Source: Palsa-506 sp963707065 (lineage in GTDB: Bacteria; Actinomycetota; Actinomycetes; Streptosporangiales; Streptosporangiaceae). From it: 64,000 nucleotides of DNA. A model generated the notes under the pieces. The model searched no databases. It saw only the letters and a list, made by a program, of their open reading frames with translations, and had not been told where the DNA came from. The stretch covers positions 65,037 to 129,036 of the forward strand of contig CAVPPJ010000044.1 in assembly GCA_963707065.1 (NCBI GenBank), in the 5' to 3' direction. How positions within the stretch are numbered: position 1 is the stretch's first letter; the number at the start of each line of letters is the position of its first letter. Of this stretch, positions 43,170 to 51,540 are shown piece by piece. The position numbers and the translations under genes are program-made.

Positions 43170-44075
43170 CTACTGGTCTGCCGGCGAACTCACCTGGCGG
43201 AACCCGGCGGGGATGGTGACCAAGGTCTTGGCGATGTTGGCAGCGGTCGGCCGCAACCACCGTATGTCGGTCGCGGATGTGGAGTATGTGCTGGGCGCCG
43301 GGCCGCCGTACGTGTACCCCGACCCGGAGATCCGCACCGGGAGATACGTCGTGGGGTTCACGTACAGGGTCCACCGGTCCCGCGCCCATTTTTCGCGGAC
43401 GGCCCTGGCCTCACCCGGCGGCAGCTTGAACGTGACCGGAGACCCGGTGATCCTCAGGGTCTCCACGCCACCGATCCAGACGTGTCCGGTCACGGTGGCG
43501 GCCCCGCAGGCGAGAGTCGCACGGATGAAGGCCGACCAGTCGCTGGCCGGGACCGGCGGGCCGGCCATCTCGAGCGCGCCCGTCTTGGAGCACGCGCTCG
43601 CCGGTACGGACTCCGGCTGCAGGCTCCACTTGCGGTTGTAGTACGTGACGTAGACGCCAGTGAGCTTCCCGCCAATGAGGGCGGTTCCCACTGCGAGGTA
43701 GGGCTCGCCGCTTCCGGTCAGCTCCTCAAACCTGTTCCGGGGACCGTGCGCCCAGGAGATGCTCGGTCCCCAAACGCCGCTCGTGCGCCCGCGAAGGACG
43801 AGGTGCTGGCCCGCGAGTGCGTTATCGACCCGGCTGACCACGTAGGCGGTCGTGCGCGCCTGCGTGGCGCCGCCACCGCCCGCGTCCGCCCCGCCGGTCG
43901 CCGCGATCACGACGACTGCGGTGACTGCGGCCGTGCCTGCCCCCGCGGCGGCACGGAGTGCCATCCGCCGGTGGCGGACCCGGGCGGCCCGGTGAGCCAG
44001 GCCGCTGGGGACAGGGACTTCTTCGGTGAACCGTTCCATGCCCTTGCGCAGGAGATCTTCCACATCCACGTTCAT
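43170..44075 (-). CDS. membrane protein, probable anti-sigma-like partner of the SigE-type factor
   Basis: A 301-residue protein. A cytoplasmic N-terminus of about 38 residues (MNVDVEDLLRKGMERFTEEV) is followed by one hydrophobic segment (about 39-60) and a secreted domain of about 240 residues with paired cysteines (SACSKTG, TLACGAATV). It starts within the stop of the sigma factor gene (ATGA), with GGAGG seven bases upstream. The position suggests an anti-sigma or signal-sensing role. No known anti-sigma motif is visible. Confidence 0.7.
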   Translation of the reverse strand: MNVDVEDLLRKGMERFTEEVPVPSGLAHRAARVRHRRMALRAAAGAGTAAVTAVVVIAATGGADAGGGGATQARTTAYVVSRVDNALAGQHLVLRGRTSGVWGPSISWAHGPRNRFEELTGSGEPYLAVGTALIGGKLTGVYVTYYNRKWSLQPESVPASACSKTGALEMAGPPVPASDWSAFIRATLACGAATVTGHVWIGGVETLRITGSPVTFKLPPGEARAVREKWARDRWTLYVNPTTYLPVRISGSGYTYGGPAPSTYSTSATDIRWLRPTAANIAKTLVTIPAGFRQVSSPADQ

Positions 44076-44620
44076 GATCCTTCCTCCGTGGTTCTCGCTG
44101 TCATGTCGTGCAGTTGCAGTTCGTCGCGCTGCCAGGAGCTGGCGAGTTGGCGGAGCCGCCTGAGCCCGCGGGACGCGGCGGACTTGACGACATCCTCCGA
44201 GCAGCCGAGAAGTTCCGCCGTTTCCGCCCCATTCAGCTGCTCCCAGTAGCGCAGCACCAAGACCGTGCGCTGCTGCGGCGGCAGCTGCATCAGCAGGCGC
44301 ACCAGCGCGTCCCGCTGGTCTACCTCGGCAGTTGCATCGGCTGGCGCATGCGTCCCGGTCTGGAGAATCAGAAGCTTCCGCCGCCACCTGCCCTGCCGCC
44401 GGAACCCGTCAGTGGCCAGGTTGCACAGCGTGCGGCGCAGGTAGCCCTCGGGGTCACCGTCGAATCGTCTCCGCTGCCGGAGCAGCCGCTCGATCGCGCT
44501 TTGCAGCAGATCCTCGCCCCCCTCGATGCTCCCGGTGAGCAGGACCGCAGTCCGCAGCAGCGCTTGCCCACGTTGGGCAAGGAACTGTTCCAGGTTCTCG
44601 ACCTGCTGATCCTGCGCCAC
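44072..44620 (-). CDS. SigE-family RNA polymerase sigma factor
   Basis: A 182-residue ECF-type factor of the actinobacterial SigE family. Region 2 spans LLRTAVLLTGSIEGGEDLLQ and AIERLLRQRRRFDGDPEGYL. Region 4 has LPPQQRTVLVLRYWEQLNGA and CSEDVVKSAASRGLRRLR. GTG 44620 is preceded by GGGAGG. It is coupled to the membrane protein downstream; the two likely control a small regulon including themselves. Confidence 0.9.
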   Translation of the reverse strand: MAQDQQVENLEQFLAQRGQALLRTAVLLTGSIEGGEDLLQSAIERLLRQRRRFDGDPEGYLRRTLCNLATDGFRRQGRWRRKLLILQTGTHAPADATAEVDQRDALVRLLMQLPPQQRTVLVLRYWEQLNGAETAELLGCSEDVVKSAASRGLRRLRQLASSWQRDELQLHDMTARTTEEGS

Positions 44621-44765
44621 GAAGGTTTCCTCCCTCTGTCACTATCCAAGTACGAACAAGGCAGGCCTTCGGTGACGAAGGGTCATTGATTGGTCGGATG
44701 GCGTACTCGCTGCACGCCACCGGGATCAAGGCCGCCGCGCGTCCTGCGGATAAGGACGCTGCCTG

Positions 44766-45014
44766 ATGCCCGTCAAGAGGGTCACGAAGGTCACCTTGCC
44801 GGTCGATGTCCGCTCAGCGGTGACATTCGAGTCCTACACCGGCCGGACACCGCTGCTGCTCACCTGGGGCGACGAGCACTACTCAGCGGACGGGCCACGC
44901 CGGACCTTCGGGCACGCAGCCGATGACGCCACCGTCGCCTCGGACGGGATCTGTACCGTCGGCGGCAGCGCTGTGCCGTTGCCGGACCTCGTGCTAGTAC
45001 CTGGCCCTGGCTGA
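44766..45014 (+). CDS. small hypothetical protein
   Basis: An 82-residue frame (MPVKRVTKVTLPVDVRSAV) with good third-position G/C and no recognised domain. A TAAGGA sequence lies nine bases before the ATG. It sits in a gap of about 500 bp between the sigma factor and the SDR. It may be real or a chance frame. Confidence 0.4.
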   Translation: MPVKRVTKVTLPVDVRSAVTFESYTGRTPLLLTWGDEHYSADGPRRTFGHAADDATVASDGICTVGGSAVPLPDLVLVPGPG

Positions 45015-45118
45015 CCGCCAGTCCGGCCACCTACCTGGTAAACCACTGTCCTCGCCGCCCCGCACTGGCTGCTGCAGCCAGTCCGCGCCTGAGCGCTGCG
45101 GCTGGTCTCCCGGCTGCC

Positions 45119-45898
45119 CTACGGGGCGGCCGCTTCCATCCGGCGCTGGAGCTTGTTCATGCCGCGCAGCCACCGGTCCGTGTCGGTGGCGCGCCCGGCG
45201 TACATCTGCGCGACCTCCGGATGCGGCAGGATCAGGAACCGGCCATCGGCGATCCCCGCCATCACCGCGTCGGCCACGGCCTCGGGCTTGATGACCGTGT
45301 CGCCGAGCACGACCTCCGCCGCCGGATCGGTGCCGTCCAGCATGCCGGTCCGGACCCCCAGCGGGCAGATCGCCTGCACGGTAAGGCCCTGGTGCGCGTA
45401 CGTGACGGCCATCCACTCGGCGAAGCTGAGCGCCGCGTGCTTGGTCACCGAGTACGACGCGGTTCCCGGCATGGTCAGCAGCCCGGCCGCGGACACCGTG
45501 CAGATCAGGTGCCCGCTGCCCCGCTCCAGCCACCGGCCGAGCAGCAGCCGGGCGGCCCGGACGTGACCCATCACGTTGACTTCCCAGGACGCGTCCCAGT
45601 CCGCGTCCGGCGTCTCGGGGCCGCCGTTGCGCACGATCCCGGCATTCGCGCAGTAGATGTCGATCTCGCCGAGTGCCTCCCTGGCGCTGGCGATCAGCGC
45701 GGCCACCCCGGCCGACGACGCGGCGTCGCCGGGCACCGCGGTCGCCCCGCAGGAGTCCGCGACGGCAGACGCCGCCGCCGCGTCGATGTCGTTCACCACG
45801 ACGCGCGCGCCGTCGGCGGCGAACCTGCGGGCCAGCGCCGCGCCGATGCCGCTGCCGCCGCCAGTAACCACGATGCCTGCGTTAGTTACCGTGTTCAC
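45119..45898 (-). CDS. SDR family oxidoreductase
   Basis: A 259-residue short-chain dehydrogenase. The cofactor motif is TGGGSGIG, NAG appears as CANAGIV, the catalytic Ser is in VSAAGLL, and the Tyr-x3-Lys is YSVTK. It is the last gene of the reverse-strand acyl-CoA dehydrogenase operon, joined by a GTGA overlap. Oxidation or reduction of a hydroxyacyl or steroid-like intermediate is likely but not shown. Confidence 0.9.
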   Translation of the reverse strand: MNTVTNAGIVVTGGGSGIGAALARRFAADGARVVVNDIDAAAASAVADSCGATAVPGDAASSAGVAALIASAREALGEIDIYCANAGIVRNGGPETPDADWDASWEVNVMGHVRAARLLLGRWLERGSGHLICTVSAAGLLTMPGTASYSVTKHAALSFAEWMAVTYAHQGLTVQAICPLGVRTGMLDGTDPAAEVVLGDTVIKPEAVADAVMAGIADGRFLILPHPEVAQMYAGRATDTDRWLRGMNKLQRRMEAAAP

Positions 45899-47136
45899 CG
45901 GGCACCTCCGCGCGGGGAACCAGGCCGGCCCCGGCCTGCCGCCGCGGCGGGCGGTGCGGGCAGGTCAGCCAGCCAGGCCAGCGATGCGCGGTGCAGGTCC
46001 GGCGTGCCGAACCCGATCGAGGCGCTCTTGGCCCGCTTCAGGTACAGGTGCGCTGGGTGCTCCCAGGTGAACCCGATGCCGCCGTGCAGCTGCACCGATT
46101 CCTGGCTGGCCCGGACCGCGATGTCGCTGCAGGCGGCCTTGGCCAGCGCCACCGCGACCGGCGCGTCAGGGTCGCCCGCCGCCAGGCAGGCGGCCGCGTA
46201 CCTGGCGGCGGCCCGGGCCTGCGTCACGCCGACCCACAGGTCGGCCAGCCGGTGCTTGAGCGCCTGGAATGAGCCGACCGGACGGCCGAACTGCCGCCGT
46301 TCCTTGAGGTAGCCGACCGTCATCTCGACGCACCGCTCGGCCAGGCCGAGCTGCTCGGATGCGAGCATTGCGGCGCCCGCCGCCAGCGCGGCCAGCACCG
46401 CGCGCTCGGCCGCCTGGCCGGCCGCGATCTGCCGGCCGACGGCGCTGTCCAGCGTCAGGTCGCAGAGCTGCCTGGTCATGTCGAGCGAGACGACGGGCGT
46501 CACGGTGACGCCGGGATCGGCCGCGGAGACCGCGTACAGGCCGTACGGCACGCCGTCCGCCGGGACCAGCAGGACGCCGGCCGGGAGGGCGTCGATCACA
46601 GCGGTGACCGTCCCGCTGAGCCGGTTGGTGCCCGCGGCGTCGCCGTCGCGCGGCCCGCCGACCCGGACCGTCACCGGGGGCCGGGCGCCGGGCGCGGCCG
46701 GGAACGGCACGGCGAGCGCGGCCGTCGTGGTGCCGGCCGCCAGGCTGGCCAGCAGCTCGTCGTCACCAGCGGAAATAGCTGCTGCGGTGGCAACGATGGC
46801 ACTACCGAGATAGGGCACGGGGCCCGCTGCCCGGCCCACTTCCTCAGCGACGACTGCCGCCTCGCGGTAGGTCGCGCCGGCCCCGCCGTGGGATTCCGCG
46901 ATGAGCAGGCCGGCGCAGCCCAGGTCCGCGGCGAGGGCCTGCCACAGCCCGGTGTCGTAGGTCCCGGGAGTCTCCGTCCTCGCGATGACGGCGGCCGGGG
47001 CGGCCCGGTCCGCGAGCAGCGCCCGGACGGCCGCCCGCAGCTCGTTCTCGGTGTCGCCGTACAGCAGGCCCGGCAGGCCGGTGCTGGTCCCGGCCTCATG
47101 CGGCGCTGCCTGTGAGTGCTGAGTTGCCTGGGTCAC
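45895..47136 (-). CDS. acyl-CoA dehydrogenase family protein (non-catalytic-type subunit)
   Basis: A 413-residue ACAD-fold flavoprotein. QLGLAERCVEMTVGYLKERRQFGRPVGSFQALKHRLAD and LHGGIGFTWEHPAHLYLKRA are typical family segments. Where active subunits carry the Glu of the EGT/EGG motif, this protein reads SIGFGTPDLHR, so the catalytic base seems absent. It overlaps the next ACAD gene (GTGA). Two adjacent ACADs with one lacking the base recall the alpha2beta2 FadE pairs of mycobacterial sterol side-chain breakdown. GTG 47136 was chosen for the overlap. Confidence 0.87.
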   Translation of the reverse strand: MTQATQHSQAAPHEAGTSTGLPGLLYGDTENELRAAVRALLADRAAPAAVIARTETPGTYDTGLWQALAADLGCAGLLIAESHGGAGATYREAAVVAEEVGRAAGPVPYLGSAIVATAAAISAGDDELLASLAAGTTTAALAVPFPAAPGARPPVTVRVGGPRDGDAAGTNRLSGTVTAVIDALPAGVLLVPADGVPYGLYAVSAADPGVTVTPVVSLDMTRQLCDLTLDSAVGRQIAAGQAAERAVLAALAAGAAMLASEQLGLAERCVEMTVGYLKERRQFGRPVGSFQALKHRLADLWVGVTQARAAARYAAACLAAGDPDAPVAVALAKAACSDIAVRASQESVQLHGGIGFTWEHPAHLYLKRAKSASIGFGTPDLHRASLAWLADLPAPPAAAAGRGRPGSPRGGAR

Positions 47137-48408
47137 CGCGGCAGGTCCTTCCATGGCACGTCTTTGTCCACCCGGGTTTCCTGCGGGAGCCCGAGGACCC
47201 GCTCGGCGATGATGTTGCGCAGGATCTCCGAGGTACCGCCCTCGATGGAGTTGCCCCGGGCGCGCAGGTAGCGGTAGCCGGGGTCACGGCCGTAGAAATT
47301 GGCCCCCTCGGGCCGGCGCATGGTCCAGTCGTCGTACCGCAGCCCGTCCTCGGCGGCCAGCTCCACCTCGAATTCCGAGATTTCCTGGTTGAGCCGGGCG
47401 AAGACCAGCTTGGCGGCTGATCCCTCCGGGCCGGGCTGGCCGACGGCGAGCTGCTGGCGGAGCCGCTCGCCCGCCAGCCTGGCCACCTCGGAGTCCGCCC
47501 ACAGCCGCAGCAGCCGGTCGTGCAGCCCGGGGGTGCGCAGCTCCGGCTGGTCCCGCCAGGTTCGCGCCGCGGAGCCGATCATGCCGCCCTCGCGCGGGAT
47601 CGCCGCGCCGCCGATCGCGACCCGCTCGTTCATCAGTGTCGCGGTGGAGACCTGCCAGCCCTGGCCGATCTCGCCGATCCTGTCGCCGTCGGGGATCGGC
47701 ACGTCGGACAGGAAGACCTCGTTGAACTCGGCCTCGCCGGTGATCTGCCGCAGCGGCCTGACCTCGACGCCGGGCGCGGTCATGTCGCAGGCGAAGTAGG
47801 TCAGGCCCTGGTGCTTGGGCACGTCCGGGTCGGTGCGGGTGACCAGCAGCGCCCACCGGGCCAGGTGCGCCGAGGATGTCCACACCTTCTGGCCGGTGAC
47901 GGTCCAGCCGCCGCCCTCGGTGCGGACCGCGCGGGTGGCCAGGCCGGCCAGGTCAGATCCGGCGCCCGGCTCGCTGAACAGCTGGCACCAGATCTCCTCG
48001 CCGGTCCACAGCGGCCGGAGCCAGCGCCGTTTCTGCTCGTCCGTGCCGAACGCGAGAATCGTCGGGGCGGCCATGCCCAGGCCGATCCCGATCTTCTCCG
48101 GATTGTTGCCGGGCGCGCCCGCATCGGTGAACCCGGCGTCCACCGCCTGCTGGAGCGCACGGGGCAGGCCCTGGCCGCCGAGGCCGGGCGGGTAATGCAC
48201 CCAGGCGAGTCCCGCGTCGAACCTGGCGCGCAGGAAGTCGAGCCGGTCGGTGGCGGCGGGGTCGTTCTTCGCGAGGAAGTCGCTGACCTGGCCGCGCAGG
48301 TCGTCGGCGGTGCTGCCGCGGGCCGCGCTGCCGCCGTTGCCCGCAGCGCCGCCGTGCCGCAGCGCCGCCGTGGCCCGCAGCGCCGCCGGTACCCGCGGGA
48401 GTCAGCAC
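47133..48408 (-). CDS. acyl-CoA dehydrogenase (catalytic-type subunit), probable N-terminal frameshift
   Basis: The domain is clear from 48200 downwards: WCQLFSEPGAGSDLA, WTVTGQKVWTSSAH, the FadE-type C-terminus RGNSIEGGTSEILRNIIAE with the catalytic glutamate, and ERVLGLP. The main frame continues upstream to a TGA at 48404 (TADDLRGQVSDFLAKNDPAA is good family sequence) but has no ATG, GTG or TTG there before 48200. A GTG at 48408 overlaps the SDR stop (GTGCTGA), in another frame. A one-base indel in the GGCGGCGCTGCGG repeats at about 48340-48390 would join them into a protein of about 424 residues. Confidence 0.85.
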
Positions 48409-49163
48409 AGCGGGCCGCCCGCCACGTAGATCACCTGGCCGGAGACGTACCCGGCGCCCTCGCTCGCGAGGTAGGACACGGTGTGCGCGACGTCGTCAGG
48501 CTGGCCGACCCGGCGCACCGGGATCTGCGACGCGGCGGCCTTCTGGAAGTCGTCGAAGTCCATGCCGACCCTGGCCGCCGTCGCCGCCGTCATGTCGGTG
48601 GCGATGAACCCGGGCGCGATGGCGTTCGCGGTGATGCCGAACTGGCCGAGCTCGATCGCCAGCGTCTTGGTGAAACCCTGCATGCCCGCCTTGGCCGCGG
48701 AGTAGTTGGACTGGCCGCGGTTGCCCAGCGCGGAACTCGACGACAGGTTGATGATCCGGCCGAACCGGTGCTCGACCATGTGCTTCTGGCAGGCCCGGCT
48801 CATCAGGAACGCGCCCCGCAGGTGCACGCCGAGCACCGTGTCCCAGTCGTCCTCGGTCATCTTGAAGAGCAGGTTGTCGCGGAGCACGCCCGCGTTGTTG
48901 ACCAGCACCGCGGGCGGGCCGAGCTCGGCGGCGATCTTCGTGACCGCGGCCTCGACCTGGTCGGCCTGGCTCACGTCGGCGCCGACGGCGAGCGCGCGGC
49001 CGCCAGCCGAGGTGATCGCGTCGACGGTGGCGCCGCAGTCGCCTTCCTTCAGGTCGAGCACGGCGACCGCGAGCCCGTCAGCGGCAAGGCGCCGGGAGGC
49101 GGCCGCGCCGATACCCCGCGCGCCGCCGGTGACGACGGCGACCCGCTGTGCTTCGTCTGACAT
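48402..49163 (-). CDS. SDR family oxidoreductase, FabG-like
   Basis: A 253-residue 3-oxoacyl-reductase-like SDR. TGGARGIG, NNAGVLRDNLLFKMTEDDW, the catalytic Ser in LSSSSALGNRGQSNYSAAK with YxxxK, and PGFIATDMT are present. The ATG follows AGGAGG. It is located between two acyl-CoA dehydrogenase genes, suggesting beta-oxidation-type reduction or oxidation of the same acyl-CoA. Confidence 0.92.
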   Translation of the reverse strand: MSDEAQRVAVVTGGARGIGAAASRRLAADGLAVAVLDLKEGDCGATVDAITSAGGRALAVGADVSQADQVEAAVTKIAAELGPPAVLVNNAGVLRDNLLFKMTEDDWDTVLGVHLRGAFLMSRACQKHMVEHRFGRIINLSSSSALGNRGQSNYSAAKAGMQGFTKTLAIELGQFGITANAIAPGFIATDMTAATAARVGMDFDDFQKAAASQIPVRRVGQPDDVAHTVSYLASEGAGYVSGQVIYVAGGPLC

Positions 49164-49228
49164 GTGTTCCTCCTGCTAGATGCGACGTGCGATGTCGCGC
49201 CTGTGCTGTTGCCGTACCTGTGCTGCTG

Positions 49229-50449
49229 CTAGCCGTGCGACCTCAGCTCGCGCCGGGCGAGCGAGCGCTTGTGCACCTCGTCCGGCCCGTCCGCGAACCG
49301 GAGCGTGCGGGCGCTGGCCCAGAGGTGGGCGAGCGGGAAGTCCTGGCTGATGCCGCCGGCGCCGTGTGCCTGGATGGCCTTGTCGATCACCCATTCGGCC
49401 ATCGCCGGGGTGACGATCTTGATGGCCTGGATCTCGCGATGGGCGCCCTTGTTGCCGACGGTGTCCATCAGCCACGCGGTCTTCAGCACCAGCAGCCGGG
49501 CCTGCTCGATCCGCACCCGCGACTCGGCGATCCAGTCCTGGATCACGCCCTGCTCGGCCAGCGGCTTGCCGAACGCGGTCCGGCTGCTGACCCGCTGGCA
49601 CATCATGGCGAGCGCCCGCTCCGCCGCGCCGATCTGGCGCATGCAGTGGTGAATCCGGCCCGGGCCGAGCCTGGCCTGAGCGATCATGAAACCGTCACCG
49701 CGCGCCGCGATCAGGCTGGCGGCGGGCACGTGCACGTCGCTGAACTCCACCTCGGCGTGCCCGCCGTGAGTGCCGTCGGTGTAGCCGAAGACGTGCATGC
49801 CGCGCTTGATGGTCACGCCGGGGGTGTCCGGCGGCACCAGGATCATGGACTGCTGGCGGTGCCGTTCGCCGTCGGGGTCGGTCTTGCCCATCACGATGAG
49901 AATCTCGCAGCGCGGATCCATCGCGCCGGACGCCCACCACTTCCGGCCGTTGATGACGTACTCGCCGCCGCGCCGCTCGATGCTGGTGGAGATGTTGTTG
50001 GCGTCGGACGAAGCGACGTCCGGCTCGGTCATGCAGAACGCGGACCTGATCTTCCCGTCCAGCAGCGGCCTGAGCCAGCGGTCCTGCTGCTCGGCGGTGC
50101 CGAACTCGGCGAGCAGCTCCATGTTGCCGGTGTCCGGCGCGGCGCAGTTGAGCGCCTCCGGCGCGATGGCCGGGCTGTGCCCGGTGATCTCCGCGAGCGG
50201 CGCGTACTGCAGATTGGTCAGCCCCCCGCCGCCCGGGTGCTTCGGCAGGAACAGGTTCCACAGGCCCCGGCTGCGGGCCTCGGCCTTCAGCTCGTCGATC
50301 ACGGCCGGCCGCTCCCAGACGCGGCCAGCGGCCGCTGCCTCGGCGACCTGCTCGGCGAACACTTTCTCGGCCGGGTAGACGTGGGAGTCCATGAAGGCCA
50401 GCAGCTGGCCGCTGAGCTGCTCGGTGCGTGCGTCGTATGCGAAGTCCAT
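49229..50449 (-). CDS. acyl-CoA dehydrogenase (ACAD10/11-like)
   Basis: A 406-residue flavoprotein, first gene of the operon. FCMTEPDVASSDANNI, VINGRKWWASGAMDPRCEI and IHHCMRQIGAAERAL are family segments. The C-terminus RTLRFADGPDEVHKRSLARREL is that of the ACAD10/11-like branch, where the catalytic carboxylate comes from this region. It is separated from the divergent lactonase gene by 67 bp containing a perfect palindrome. Confidence 0.92.
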   Translation of the reverse strand: MDFAYDARTEQLSGQLLAFMDSHVYPAEKVFAEQVAEAAAAGRVWERPAVIDELKAEARSRGLWNLFLPKHPGGGGLTNLQYAPLAEITGHSPAIAPEALNCAAPDTGNMELLAEFGTAEQQDRWLRPLLDGKIRSAFCMTEPDVASSDANNISTSIERRGGEYVINGRKWWASGAMDPRCEILIVMGKTDPDGERHRQQSMILVPPDTPGVTIKRGMHVFGYTDGTHGGHAEVEFSDVHVPAASLIAARGDGFMIAQARLGPGRIHHCMRQIGAAERALAMMCQRVSSRTAFGKPLAEQGVIQDWIAESRVRIEQARLLVLKTAWLMDTVGNKGAHREIQAIKIVTPAMAEWVIDKAIQAHGAGGISQDFPLAHLWASARTLRFADGPDEVHKRSLARRELRSHG

Positions 50450-50481
50450 GGCGCCTCCCGACGAGTCCGGACCAGACTATC

Positions 50482-50493
50482 TACCGGCCGGTA
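50482..50493. promoter_or_regulatory. palindromic operator between ACAD operon and lactonase gene
   Basis: TACCGGCCGGTA is a perfect 12-bp palindrome inside the 67-bp divergent gap. Such sites are typical of TetR-family regulators, several of which control acyl-CoA or steroid operons from divergent promoters. No regulator gene is adjacent. Confidence 0.5.
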
Positions 50494-50516
50494 TGGCTCA
50501 ACGCTACGGTCATCTC

Positions 50517-51473
50517 ATGGCATTGGTCGAGACGATCCGCGGCCCGGTTGACGTGGCCAGCCTGGGCACCACGCTGATGCACGAGCACGTGTTCGTACTC
50601 AGCGAGGAGATCAGGCAGAACTACCCGGCCTACTGGGACGAGGACCTCCGGGTGGCCGATGCCGCCGCCAAGCTGACCACCGCCAGGCAGCGCGGCATCG
50701 ACACCATCGCGGACCCGACGGTGATCGGCCTCGGCCGGGACATCGGGCGGATCCAGCGTGTCGCCGCGCTCACCAGCATCAACATCATCGTCGCGACCGG
50801 CATTTACACGTTCCGCGACGCGCCGTTCTACTTCCGGTACCGGAGCCGGCGCAGCGGCGCGGGCGGCCAGGACCCGATGACGGAGATGTTCATCTCGGAC
50901 ATCACCGGCGGGATCGCCGGGACCGGCGTGAAGGCCGCCTTCCTCAAGTGCGCGATCGACGCCGAGGGCCTGACCTTCGGCGTCGAGCGGGTGCTCAGGG
51001 CGGTAGCGCGGGCGCACGTGGCGACCGGCGCCCCGGTCACCGTGCACACGCATCCGGCCAGCCGGTCCGGCCTGGTCGCGATCAGGGTCCTGCGCGAGGA
51101 GGGCGCCGACCTGACCCGCGTGGTGATCGGCCACAGCGGCGACACCGGCGACCTGGACTACCTGGCCGAGGTGGCGGACGCCGGCTGCCTGCTGGGCATG
51201 GACCGGTTCGGGGACATTGACCCGCCGTCGTCCGGGCGGCGGGTCAAGACGGTCGCCGGGATGTGCGAGCGCGGCTACGCCGGCAGCATGGTGCTCTCCC
51301 ACGACCAGGCCTGCTTCATCGACTGGTTCCCCCGCGATGACGAGACCGCCGGGAACTACGCCCACATCCATGACCACGTACTGCCCGCGCTCGCCGAGCT
51401 CGGCGTCACGGCCGGCCAGATCGAGGCCATGCTGGTCACCAACCCCCGCCGCTACTTCACTCCCCCGCCATAG
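50517..51473 (+). CDS. phosphotriesterase-like metal hydrolase (lactonase)
   Basis: A 318-residue amidohydrolase-fold enzyme of the phosphotriesterase family. The binuclear site is visible: HEH in TLMHEHVFVL, the carbamylated Lys in KAAFLKCAID, His in VTVHTHPAS, His in VVIGHSGD and Asp in VLSHDQACF. Related proteins are lactonases, so a ring-opening step alongside the divergent acyl-CoA dehydrogenases is plausible. ATG 50517 is used; ATG 50493 lies eight codons upstream. Confidence 0.88.
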   Translation: MALVETIRGPVDVASLGTTLMHEHVFVLSEEIRQNYPAYWDEDLRVADAAAKLTTARQRGIDTIADPTVIGLGRDIGRIQRVAALTSINIIVATGIYTFRDAPFYFRYRSRRSGAGGQDPMTEMFISDITGGIAGTGVKAAFLKCAIDAEGLTFGVERVLRAVARAHVATGAPVTVHTHPASRSGLVAIRVLREEGADLTRVVIGHSGDTGDLDYLAEVADAGCLLGMDRFGDIDPPSSGRRVKTVAGMCERGYAGSMVLSHDQACFIDWFPRDDETAGNYAHIHDHVLPALAELGVTAGQIEAMLVTNPRRYFTPPP

Positions 51474-51540
51474 CCCGCCGCCCATGGCGGCCGCTGGCGG
51501 CGCGAGCGCCGGCACCAGCGCGTCGGTAGCCTTTCCCGTC

